NCBI RefSeq assembly: GCF_013087515.1
Contig: NZ_JABFCN010000035.1
Location: forward strand, 1-59,231
Reading direction: 5' to 3'
DNA from: Rhizobium sophorae
Lineage (GTDB): Bacteria > Pseudomonadota > Alphaproteobacteria > Rhizobiales > Rhizobiaceae
Length of the DNA: 59,231 bases
Shown: positions 43,565-50,181 of the stretch, one piece after another
Layout of the letters: each line of letters opens with the position of its first letter
How positions within the stretch are numbered: the stretch's first letter is position 1
Notes under the pieces: generated by a model
Database searches by the model: none
The model's input: the letters and a program-made list of their open reading frames with translations, nothing else
What the model was told of the DNA's origin: nothing
Position numbers and translations under genes: made by a program

Positions 43565-43630
43565 AACTAGCTGGAGGCAGGGTCGTTCCACGCCTCGGAC
43601 CTCAGTCTGATCGACCCCGGCCTTTGGTCC
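43565..43630 (-). promoter_or_regulatory. EcfG-like promoter with paired 12-bp palindromes (DUF1236 gene)
   Basis: On the minus strand, GGAAC (43585-43589) and AGTT (43565-43568) are 16 bp apart, close to the EcfG consensus GGAAC-N16/17-CGTT. Upstream are motif copies at 43597-43608 (GGACCTCAGTCT, 10 of 12) and 43619-43630 (GGCCTTTGGTCC, 11 of 12), 22 bp apart. The near site ends exactly 7 bp from the -35 element. The same sites are ~90 bp from the divergent 43716 gene. Confidence 0.6.
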
Positions 43631-43715
43631 CAAACCCATTCCAAGGCCTGTTGCCGACGCTATTTCAAGATCGAGAAGCCGGATAATCGCGGGCAAAAGC
43701 AGGAGATCGAAGGAG

Positions 43716-44009
43716 ATGGCGCGATCCAACCGCCGGGAAGCCGGACGCAGGCGCCTGGCGATGCGCCTGCCGCATATGCGGAAGTTGATCATGGAAGCGC
43801 GCGACGCGTGGCAGCTCGAGCTCTTCGAAGCCTATCAGATGGCAGTCGAAGCCCGCGACTCCGTTCGAAGGCGACGGTTCAATCCGAACCTGGAGCTAGA
43901 GTACGACGAAACCTGTTTGGTGATCGAGCGGCACGTCATCCGCGCGATAGAGGAAGCCTCCTACGCGCACCCGTTGAAGTCCGACGAGCCGTCATACCCG
44001 GGCGGATAG
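43716..44009 (+). CDS. Uncharacterised small basic/helical protein
   Basis: 97 residues: strongly basic N-terminus (SNRREAGRRRLAMRL), a helical core with Trp/Tyr (ARDAWQLELFEAYQMAVEAR), and an acidic C-terminal part. Cytoplasmic by appearance. Possibly a small regulator or RNA/DNA-associated protein; no family recognised. Start at 43716, with AGGAG at variable spacing upstream. Confidence 0.5.
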   Translation: MARSNRREAGRRRLAMRLPHMRKLIMEARDAWQLELFEAYQMAVEARDSVRRRRFNPNLELEYDETCLVIERHVIRAIEEASYAHPLKSDEPSYPGG

Positions 44010-44072
44010 ATTTCTTGGACCTTCCGGCCGACGGAATAGCCTGATTGAGACGACAGCCTGCGCCACGGAATC

Positions 44073-44912
44073 TTATGGTGCGCGGCCGGCGACGATGAGC
44101 GCGCTCATGCCGCCGCAAGGACGGGCTCCGTAGCGCGATTCCACGCGCTCGGCCACCTGAACGACGATTTCCGACATACGCTCCTCCGGCGCCCGCCGTT
44201 CGATCTCTCCCTTGAGCGGAGTGCCTTGGCAGAACGCCGCAGCCACGTCGCGCGCGGTGGCCGCGACTGACGTCAATGCGACCCGATCGCAGGATACCGC
44301 GTCAAACCCCGCCGAAGTCAGCTGCGCCTTGATCGGATCGGGGTCGAAGTAGGAATATGGCAAGCGCCTGAAAAAATCCGGCGGATCCGATGGGAAGAGG
44401 CTTCCCAGGCATTCGTCCACACATCTTGCGAAGTCGTTGGCCTCGATTGAATCCCAGGTCGAGAACAGAAAACGACCGCCGCTGCGCAACACTCTTTTGG
44501 CCTCGCCATAAGCCCTCAGCTTATCAGGAAAGAACATTATGCCGAACTGGCAGACGACGAGATCGAACATCGAGGGCGCGAATGGGAGATCTTGCGCATC
44601 GGCGTGCATCCAGTGGGTCCGCGACAGCGTCAGCGAAGATGCGCCCACGTCGATCATCGCCTGGCTGAGGTCGGTGGCAACGATCTCCGTTGCCGGATCA
44701 AGCCTCGTCCGCAGAGCCCGTGTCAAAGCGCCCGTCCCCGCAGCGACCTCGAGAACACTGCCTGGTTTCGATCGTTCGGCGACGATCGCCATTTCCGATG
44801 CATAGGGTTCGAAGAGGATCGGCACGAGAAGGGTCTCGTAAAGGTCGGCAACGCCTTCCTGGAAAAGCGCGAGAGACCCGGCGCCGCCTTCGATATCGAC
44901 AGAAGCTGTCAC
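44073..44912 (-). CDS. Class I SAM-dependent methyltransferase
   Basis: 279 residues. The SAM-binding motif I is VLEVAAGTGALTRAL, motif II region DLSQAMI, acidic ADAQDLPF, and VVCQFGIMFFPDK as post-motif. It belongs to the UbiE/Coq5-like small-molecule methyltransferases; the substrate cannot be read. Divergent from the 58-residue membrane gene in the same cluster. A start near 44912 puts MTASVDIEGGAGSLALFQEG ahead of the fold. Confidence 0.8.
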   Translation of the reverse strand: MTASVDIEGGAGSLALFQEGVADLYETLLVPILFEPYASEMAIVAERSKPGSVLEVAAGTGALTRALRTRLDPATEIVATDLSQAMIDVGASSLTLSRTHWMHADAQDLPFAPSMFDLVVCQFGIMFFPDKLRAYGEAKRVLRSGGRFLFSTWDSIEANDFARCVDECLGSLFPSDPPDFFRRLPYSYFDPDPIKAQLTSAGFDAVSCDRVALTSVAATARDVAAAFCQGTPLKGEIERRAPEERMSEIVVQVAERVESRYGARPCGGMSALIVAGRAP

Positions 44913-44980
44913 CCGCTAACCTCCAGACCCGAGCCCATCGATCCTGAAATATGCCTGAATCTGTGAATGCCCACGGGATC

Positions 44981-45047
44981 AGACCTTGGTCCCACCCTCC
45001 TCCGACCGAAGTCCCCAGTGCGGAACGGGCACCGGTTCCGCGCCGTT
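44981..45047 (+). promoter_or_regulatory. EcfG-like promoter with paired 12-bp palindromes (58-aa gene/kinase)
   Basis: GGAAC (45022-45026), 17 bp, CGTT (45044-45047): an excellent EcfG (general stress sigma) promoter, 28 bp before the ATG at 45075. Upstream are motif copies at 44981-44992 (AGACCTTGGTCC, 11 of 12) and 45003-45014 (CGACCGAAGTCC, 9 of 12), 22 bp apart. The nearer one ends 7 bp before the -35 element, exactly as at the DUF1236 promoter. Confidence 0.7.
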
Positions 45048-45074
45048 TCGAACGATACCGAAGGAGATCCGAAC

Positions 45075-45251
45075 ATGTCCCAGAGTCACAGATCCCGAGT
45101 GAATGACGCCTGTAACGCGTCCGTCTTCGCACTTGTTATCGTTCTGGCCGCCCTTCTCTACATCTTCGGCGCAGCCATGTCCGGCGACACCGTCGCGTTG
45201 ACCCAGACCGTAACAGGCGCTGAGGTCTTCGATACCAGGAATCTACCCTGA
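45075..45251 (+). CDS. Small membrane protein (58 aa) upstream of the kinase
   Basis: 58 residues with one transmembrane helix (ASVFALVIVLAALLYIFGAA) and a polar C-terminus. AAGGAGAT precedes the ATG at 45075. Driven by the EcfG-like promoter at 45022-45047. The histidine kinase gene follows 62 bp later and probably shares the transcript. Could be a sensor accessory; function unknown. Confidence 0.65.
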   Translation: MSQSHRSRVNDACNASVFALVIVLAALLYIFGAAMSGDTVALTQTVTGAEVFDTRNLP

Positions 45252-45313
45252 CGCTGTTTGGAAAACTCTAAAGACGCGGTAGGTTAGTCGACAAGTCTCT
45301 TGCCGGTATCAAA

Positions 45314-46702
45314 ATGAATTGGCTTCGCCGCTGGAATGCCCGCTCTCTCGCCTCCCAGTTTTTCATCGCGGGTGGGCTCATTTCGATTGCCGCCATGTTC
45401 GTGGTGGGCTTTTTTGTGAGCCATCTCATAGAGGAGACCGTTATCCACAACTCAGGCGCGGCGACGGCGCTTTATGTGGACAGCGTGATCGCGCCGCTCC
45501 TTCCCGATATGCAAACAGAATCACTGCTTGATGAAGCGAGTGCTCTGGCTCTGGACGAGACGCTCGGTCAGGGCGCACTCGGCAAACGCCTTGTTTCCTT
45601 CAAGCTGTGGCGAAGCGACGGCACCATCCTCTATTCGAACGAGAAGGAGCTGGTGGGCAGGAAGTTTGCGATCAGCGATAAGCTACTGAGGGCATTCGCA
45701 GGGTCTCTCGTCGCGCGCTATGAAATTGCCAGCGATCCGGAAAGCGACAGGGAGCGGGCGCTCGGCAAGCCGCTGATGGAGATCTATAACCCGGTGCTCC
45801 AGCCATGGTCCGGACAGGCGGTCGCCGTCCTTGAGTTCTACGAGACAGCGGAAGGACTGGGCGATAGTCTGGCGCATGCCAGGCTCCGGAGCTGGGGCGC
45901 CGTCGCCGCCCTCACGGCGACCTTTTTCCTTGTTCTCTCCATTCTGGTGTTCCGGGGTAGCCGCACGATCGAGGCGCAGCGCAAGGATCTCAAAGAACGG
46001 GTCACCGAACTCTCTGCGCTGCTTGCGGAAAACCGCGGACTTCAGCGGCGCCTGCAGCGCGCCTCCCAGCGTGCGGCAGCGCTGAACGAAACATATCTGC
46101 GCAGCATCGGTGCCGATCTGCATGACGGTCCGGCCCAGCACATCGCCTATGCCTCATTGCGCCTGGACAGCGACGTGTTGATCAATGCGTCCACCCAGCC
46201 CGAAGCGCGTGAGAAGGAGCTTGCCTGGATACGCTCGAGCCTTGCCGAAGCGATGACGGAGATCCGCAATATCTGCAGAGGACTGGTGCTTCCACACATC
46301 GAAAAATCCTCGATCACCGAGATTGTCACGCGGGTCGTCGAAGCGCATCAACATAAGACCGAAACACCTGTCGAAACTGTTATCGACGAGGATGGACCGG
46401 AACTTCCCCCCGCCGTGAAGATCTGTATCTATCGCTTCGTTCAGGAAGCCTTGAACAACGCCTATCGCCACGGCGGCGGCGTTCAGCAGACTGTCAGGGC
46501 TGTCTCGCACAAGGGTCATGTCCGTGTCGAGGTCAGCGATCACGGCGACGGCTTCGATCCAACCGAGGTGAGGCCAACGAGCCTTGGCCTCGTGGGGTTG
46601 CGCGAGCGCGTCGACAGCCTGGGAGGCTCCTTCGACATCAAGACAGGCGAAGGAGGAACGACAGTGACTATGATCTTCGAGCCAATGGAAGTGGGAGAGT
46701 AA
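45314..46702 (+). CDS. Sensor histidine kinase (HisKA_3, NarL-type partner)
   Basis: 462 residues. Transmembrane helix 1 at about 15-38, an extracytoplasmic sensor region of ~150 residues, helix 2 at about 193-214, a coiled-coil (KERVTELSALLAENRGLQRR), then a HisKA_3 dimerisation domain with phospho-acceptor His270 in ADLHDGPAQHIAYASLRL. The ATPase shows the N box (FVQEALNNAYRHGGG), VSDHGDGFDP and GLVGLRERVDSLGG. It is followed two bases later by a response regulator. No known ligand. It sits at the centre of the small-envelope-gene cluster, so it likely senses envelope or stress signals. Confidence 0.9.
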   Translation: MNWLRRWNARSLASQFFIAGGLISIAAMFVVGFFVSHLIEETVIHNSGAATALYVDSVIAPLLPDMQTESLLDEASALALDETLGQGALGKRLVSFKLWRSDGTILYSNEKELVGRKFAISDKLLRAFAGSLVARYEIASDPESDRERALGKPLMEIYNPVLQPWSGQAVAVLEFYETAEGLGDSLAHARLRSWGAVAALTATFFLVLSILVFRGSRTIEAQRKDLKERVTELSALLAENRGLQRRLQRASQRAAALNETYLRSIGADLHDGPAQHIAYASLRLDSDVLINASTQPEAREKELAWIRSSLAEAMTEIRNICRGLVLPHIEKSSITEIVTRVVEAHQHKTETPVETVIDEDGPELPPAVKICIYRFVQEALNNAYRHGGGVQQTVRAVSHKGHVRVEVSDHGDGFDPTEVRPTSLGLVGLRERVDSLGGSFDIKTGEGGTTVTMIFEPMEVGE

Positions 46703-46704
46703 GA

Positions 46705-47328
46705 ATGACATCAATCACCATCGGCGTCGTGGATGATCATCCGCTTTTTCGCGAGGGTGTAACGCGCAGCTTATCCGAAATTAGCGGCTTTATCGTCGTT
46801 GGCGAGGGGGCCAGCAGCGATGACGCCGCGATGATCGCCTCGGACAACCACCCCGACATCATGCTCCTTGACGTCTCGATGCCCGGCGGCGGACTGTCGG
46901 CGATCAGTGACGTCCTGGCGCGGAGCCCCACAACGAAAGTGCTGATGTTGACGGTATCCGAGGAGGTAGACAATTTACTGGGGGCTCTGCAACGGGGTGC
47001 GATGGGCTATGTTCTGAAAGGTGTTGGTTCACGTGGCCTGGCCGAAGCGATCCAAACCGTTTTGCGCGGCTCGCGATATATCTCGCCGACCATGTCGGCG
47101 AAAGTCATGGAAAATTCCTTGAATGGCGGAACCTCCGACAAAAGCAGCCTGACGCCACGGGAACGCGAGGTGATGGATCTTGTCGCTCAGGGCCTGTCAA
47201 ACAAGCATATCGGCTTGCGTCTCAACCTGCAGGAAAAGACTGTGAAGCACCATATGACCCAAATCCTGAGCAAACTCGGCGCCTCAAACCGAACCGAAGC
47301 GGCTCTACAGTGGCGCGAACGGCGCTGA
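46705..47328 (+). CDS. NarL/LuxR-type response regulator
   Basis: 207 residues: receiver domain with the phospho-acceptor Asp56 in DIMLLDVSMPGG, acidic pair DDHPLF near residues 10-15, and a C-terminal LuxR helix-turn-helix (LTPREREVMDLVAQGLSNKH and LQEKTVKHHMTQILSKLG). Two bases after the kinase stop. NarL-type proteins bind short palindromes; the GGACYTTRGTCC sites in this cluster are the obvious candidates. Confidence 0.92.
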   Translation: MTSITIGVVDDHPLFREGVTRSLSEISGFIVVGEGASSDDAAMIASDNHPDIMLLDVSMPGGGLSAISDVLARSPTTKVLMLTVSEEVDNLLGALQRGAMGYVLKGVGSRGLAEAIQTVLRGSRYISPTMSAKVMENSLNGGTSDKSSLTPREREVMDLVAQGLSNKHIGLRLNLQEKTVKHHMTQILSKLGASNRTEAALQWRERR

Positions 47329-47351
47329 GACGGATTATCGCCTATCATGCG

Positions 47352-47852
47352 TCAGCGAAGAAAGCGGCTCATCCGGCGGGCGTCGTTTGCCGTTGCTTGT
47401 CGACTTATGATCGTCCGGCCCTTGGAGTCCTTCATAATGTAGCGACCGCGTTGCAGGGTTTCAGTGATGCCGTTCGAATGACGGACGTCGATGGAGCCAT
47501 CGGACGCCGCTGTCGCTCTCGCGCCCGATCTTGCTGACGATCCTGTGCTAGAGGAAGACGATCCTCCATCACCGGCGGAATTTCCACCATTGCCGTTCCC
47601 GGAACCGCTATTGCCACTGCCGCCACCGTTCCCATTCCCTCCCCCGTTGCCATTACCGCCGCCGTTGCCATTACCGCCGCCGTTGCCATTCCCTCCACCA
47701 TTACCGTTGTTGCCGTCCTTTGCTTGCGCAGAGTCCACCGCCAGAACAGGAAGGGAACCGCCGAAATACAAACTGACCGGTGATGCAGCAGCGATGAGGG
47801 TGACGGCCGCGCTGCCGCCCAATCTCAGAAAATCGCGTTTCCGGATACTCAT
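47352..47852 (-). CDS. Exported Gly/Asn-repeat protein
   Basis: 166 residues. N-terminal SIRKRDFLRLGGSAAVTLIA is Tat-like (R-K-R-D-F-L), followed by a cleavage-type region, then a long low-complexity stretch of NGNGGG repeats (DNA repeats of 18 bp) and a polar C-terminal domain (TLQRGRYIMKDSKGRTIISR). A surface or secreted structural protein is plausible. Start at 47852. Upstream is a weak EcfG-like promoter. Confidence 0.6.
   Translation of the reverse strand: MSIRKRDFLRLGGSAAVTLIAAASPVSLYFGGSLPVLAVDSAQAKDGNNGNGGGNGNGGGNGNGGGNGNGGGNGNGGGSGNSGSGNGNGGNSAGDGGSSSSSTGSSARSGARATAASDGSIDVRHSNGITETLQRGRYIMKDSKGRTIISRQATANDARRMSRFLR
47644..47697. repeat. 18-bp coding tandem repeat
   Basis: Unit CCGTTGCCATTACCGCCG is present as two perfect copies (47644-47661 and 47662-47679) and a third with three to four changes (47680-47697), read as the NGNGGG repeats of the protein on the minus strand. 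Similar imperfect units extend beyond. Repeat number is probably variable between strains. Confidence 0.7.
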
Positions 47853-47897
47853 GCCATAGCCTCGTTCGTCCGTTCGTTGCCGCTTCCCATGCAATAC

Positions 47898-47922
47898 GAC
47901 GTATGAGACTTTTCGCTGTTCC
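47898..47922 (-). promoter_or_regulatory. EcfG-like promoter for the Gly/Asn-repeat gene
   Basis: On the minus strand, GGAAC (47918-47922), 16 bp, CGTC (47898-47901). The -10 differs from CGTT at the last base. It lies 46 bp upstream of the start codon at 47852. Confidence 0.4.
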
Positions 47923-47938
47923 GATTAAATAATGCAAC

Positions 47939-47973
47939 CGACCTAGGTAGTAGGCGCGGCAAGACTTTGGTCC
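47939..47973. promoter_or_regulatory. GGACYTTRGTCC-type sites between divergent genes (sites near 48144)
   Basis: AGACTTTGGTCC (47962-47973, 11 of 12) and a weaker GACCTAGGT copy (47939-47950, 8 of 12), 23 bp apart. They lie between the Gly/Asn-repeat gene and the 48144 gene. No clear EcfG promoter lies next to them on the plus strand. Confidence 0.4.
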
Positions 47974-48143
47974 GCCTTACGCGGAATGCAATGCTTTTCA
48001 TCGGAAAGATGTCGCGTGGTGGCACCTCAAGCGCACCTCTGCGAGGGACTGTTCGTGCATCGCTGTTAAACACGGAAGCATTCTATGGAACTTCTCCGCT
48101 TTTCGCCGCTTTGTTTGTTCAAGGTGCAACAGAGGAAACTTCC

Positions 48144-48641
48144 ATGGCAAATCCAAACGAATCCCCAGCAGTCCAGTCCATGCGAAAAGAACAGGCAGAG
48201 CAACGGCAGCAGCCGCGAACAGGCGAACTCGACAAAGCAATCGAGGATACTTTCCCTGCGTCCGACCCCGTGTCTGCCACTCACACTTCTATTCCGGCCG
48301 GCCGCAGCGACGTCGAGGCGGCTGAGCGTGTCAAGCGGGAGCCGGATCCCACCAGGCTTGACGAGCAGTATCCGTTTGTCGATCAAGCTCTACGCTCGAC
48401 CGGCGACACCGCCCGCTCCTCGGAAGCCTCCGATGTCGATCGCCAAGGAATGCGATCTCTTCAGAGAGAAGCAAGCCGCGTGGCCGAGTCTGCATCGGAA
48501 CTGGCATCCGGATCGGCTCGCCTGGCGAAGGCCGAAGCCCGCACATTCGTCCATGATCTCGAGGATCGCATACGCCGGCAGCCGCTGACGGCCGCAGCGA
48601 TCGTCGCCGGTCTCGCTTTTGTCTTCGGCGCGACGCGTTGA
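48144..48641 (+). CDS. Small stress-type membrane-anchored protein (DUF883/YqjD-like end)
   Basis: 165 residues: an acidic/polar N-terminal half with the recurring motif LDKAIEDTFPASDPVSATHT, a helical middle (SASELASGSARLAKAEAR), and a hydrophobic C-terminus (PLTAAAIVAGLAFVFGATR). The end is like ElaB/YqjD ribosome- or membrane-associated stress proteins. AGAGGAAAC precedes the ATG. A weak GGAAC element upstream lacks a good -10, so promoter type is unclear. Confidence 0.65.
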   Translation: MANPNESPAVQSMRKEQAEQRQQPRTGELDKAIEDTFPASDPVSATHTSIPAGRSDVEAAERVKREPDPTRLDEQYPFVDQALRSTGDTARSSEASDVDRQGMRSLQREASRVAESASELASGSARLAKAEARTFVHDLEDRIRRQPLTAAAIVAGLAFVFGATR

Positions 48642-48651
48642 GGAGCCAGCC

Positions 48652-49053
48652 ATGGCAGCGCGATGGACTGGCGGCTGTCTTTGCGGATCCTGCCGGTACG
48701 AATTCGCCGGTGATCCGCCGCTTTCGGGTTACTGCCACTGTGACATGTGCAAGAAGGCGACCGGAGGCCCTTTCGCGGTCCTGGTCCAGGCGAGGATCGA
48801 CGATTTTGCCTGGACGGCCGGTACGCCCACATCGTACCGATCGTCGCCGATCGCGACGCGCGGCTTCTGCGGCAAGTGCGGAACACCACTCTATCTCCAG
48901 TACGACGGCGATGATCTGATCCGGGTGACCGTCGGCTCGCTCGACCACCCGGAGAAAATCAACCCGTCGGGACACTACGGTGTGGAGAGCCGCCTAAAAT
49001 GGGCCAATTGCGGACGGGGACTTCCTGAGGAGGAAACTCAGGAGCGCTTTTAG
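48652..49053 (+). CDS. GFA family zinc protein
   Basis: 133 residues of the glutathione-dependent formaldehyde-activating (GFA) superfamily. Cysteine pairs CLCGSC, YCHCDMCKKATG and FCGKCGTPLY form the zinc sites. It may bind glutathione adducts or act on small aldehydes; in many alphaproteobacteria its exact role is unproven. Starts 10 bp after the previous gene's stop, so it is probably in one unit with it. Confidence 0.85.
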   Translation: MAARWTGGCLCGSCRYEFAGDPPLSGYCHCDMCKKATGGPFAVLVQARIDDFAWTAGTPTSYRSSPIATRGFCGKCGTPLYLQYDGDDLIRVTVGSLDHPEKINPSGHYGVESRLKWANCGRGLPEEETQERF

Positions 49054-49089
49054 ATGTTGCCCGGCACCGCCGCAGCTTCCGGGGATCTT

Positions 49090-49884
49090 ATGAAAATCGC
49101 AACCTACAATGTTAACGGTATCAATGGGCGGCTAGACATCCTGTTGCGCTGGCTCAAGGAAGACGCCCCAGATGTCGTCTGCCTCCAGGAACTGAAGACA
49201 GACGATGCCAAGTTTCCGCGAGAGGAGATCGAGCAAGCCGGCTACGGCGCCATCTGGCACGGACAGAGATCCTGGAACGGGGTGGCCATCCTGGCGAAGG
49301 GCGAGACACCGATACTGACGCGTCGCGGTCTTCCCGGTGATCCTGATGATACCCACAGCCGGTATATCGAAGCTGCCGTCGATGGCATCTTGGTCGGATG
49401 CCTGTATCTTCCCAACGGCAATCCGTTTCCAGGAGCAAAGTTCGATTACAAGCTGCGCTGGTTCGGCCGTCTGCAGGCGTACGCCGCCGAACTCCTCGAG
49501 CTCGAAGTGCCTTCGATCCTGGCCGGCGACTTCAACGTCATGCCGACGGAGATCGACGTCTACAAGCCGGAACGCTGGCTGGACGATGCCCTCTTCAGGC
49601 CGGAAGTGCGCAAGGCTTACGCTCATCTCGTCGCTCAGGGCTGGACCGACGCCGTCAGACATCTGCACCCGGGAGAGCGTATCTACACCTTCTGGAAATA
49701 CTGGCGGAACAGCTTCGAACGTGATGCCGGGCTTCGGATCGACCACTTCCTGCTCAGTCCGGCAGTCGCCCCGTTGCTTCGATCGGCAACGGTCAGGAGA
49801 AAGCCGCGCAGCTGGGAGCATACAAGCGACCACGCGCCCGTCATGATCGAGCTCGACGTTTCCGAAGCTGGGGCCGATCTATAA
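49090..49884 (+). CDS. xthA: Exodeoxyribonuclease III (AP endonuclease)
   Basis: 264 residues. ExoIII-family endonuclease/exonuclease/phosphatase fold: MKIATYNVNGINGRLD, LQELKTDD, ILAGDFNVMPTEIDVY and LRIDHFLLSP with the SDHAPVMIEL end. Cleaves at AP sites in base-excision repair and trims 3' blocks. Starts 36 bp after the GFA gene; cotranscription is likely. DNA-repair genes are frequent members of the EcfG regulon. The ATG at 49090 gives the normal N-terminus. Confidence 0.93.
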   Translation: MKIATYNVNGINGRLDILLRWLKEDAPDVVCLQELKTDDAKFPREEIEQAGYGAIWHGQRSWNGVAILAKGETPILTRRGLPGDPDDTHSRYIEAAVDGILVGCLYLPNGNPFPGAKFDYKLRWFGRLQAYAAELLELEVPSILAGDFNVMPTEIDVYKPERWLDDALFRPEVRKAYAHLVAQGWTDAVRHLHPGERIYTFWKYWRNSFERDAGLRIDHFLLSPAVAPLLRSATVRRKPRSWEHTSDHAPVMIELDVSEAGADL

Positions 49885-49917
49885 GCCGCGCTCCGGCGCG
49901 GCGAGCAGAGGAGCGAG

Positions 49918-49943
49918 GGAACCTCGCCATATCGCCACGAGTT
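49918..49943 (+). promoter_or_regulatory. EcfG-like promoter of the 60-aa gene
   Basis: GGAAC (49918-49922), 17 bp, AGTT (49940-49943), 24 bp before the ATG at 49968. It has no nearby copy of the 12-bp palindrome, so it should be EcfG-controlled but not under the kinase-regulator pair. Confidence 0.5.
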
Positions 49944-49967
49944 TTCTTGCAAAGGGAGGTGACCGCA

Positions 49968-50150
49968 ATGAACGAGAGCAAGAACTACCTGAACACCGAC
50001 GAAATCCAGGCCGACGACCAGTTGTCGCCGAAGCCGGTCGAAGGAAAGGATCCGCCGCGGCACGTGCGCAAAAGCGAGGAAGCCGTTGCCGAAGGTTCTG
50101 ACGACACCGAACGGATCCGTGTTCCGCCGCCGGTGCCGAATCCCGATTGA
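49968..50150 (+). CDS. Small polar protein (60 aa)
   Basis: 60 residues, MNESKNYLNTDEIQADDQ... with many charged residues and a proline-rich end (VPPPVPNPD). AAAGGGAGGTGACC is a strong ribosome-binding site. Probably a general-stress-response protein; no family recognised. Confidence 0.6.
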   Translation: MNESKNYLNTDEIQADDQLSPKPVEGKDPPRHVRKSEEAVAEGSDDTERIRVPPPVPNPD

Positions 50151-50181
50151 TCAACACACCCAGCGAGGGCGATGCGCAGCC

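Noticed and set aside
48087..48112. EcfG promoter for the 48144 gene
   Set aside because: GGAAC is present, but the expected -10 position reads CTTT or GCTT.
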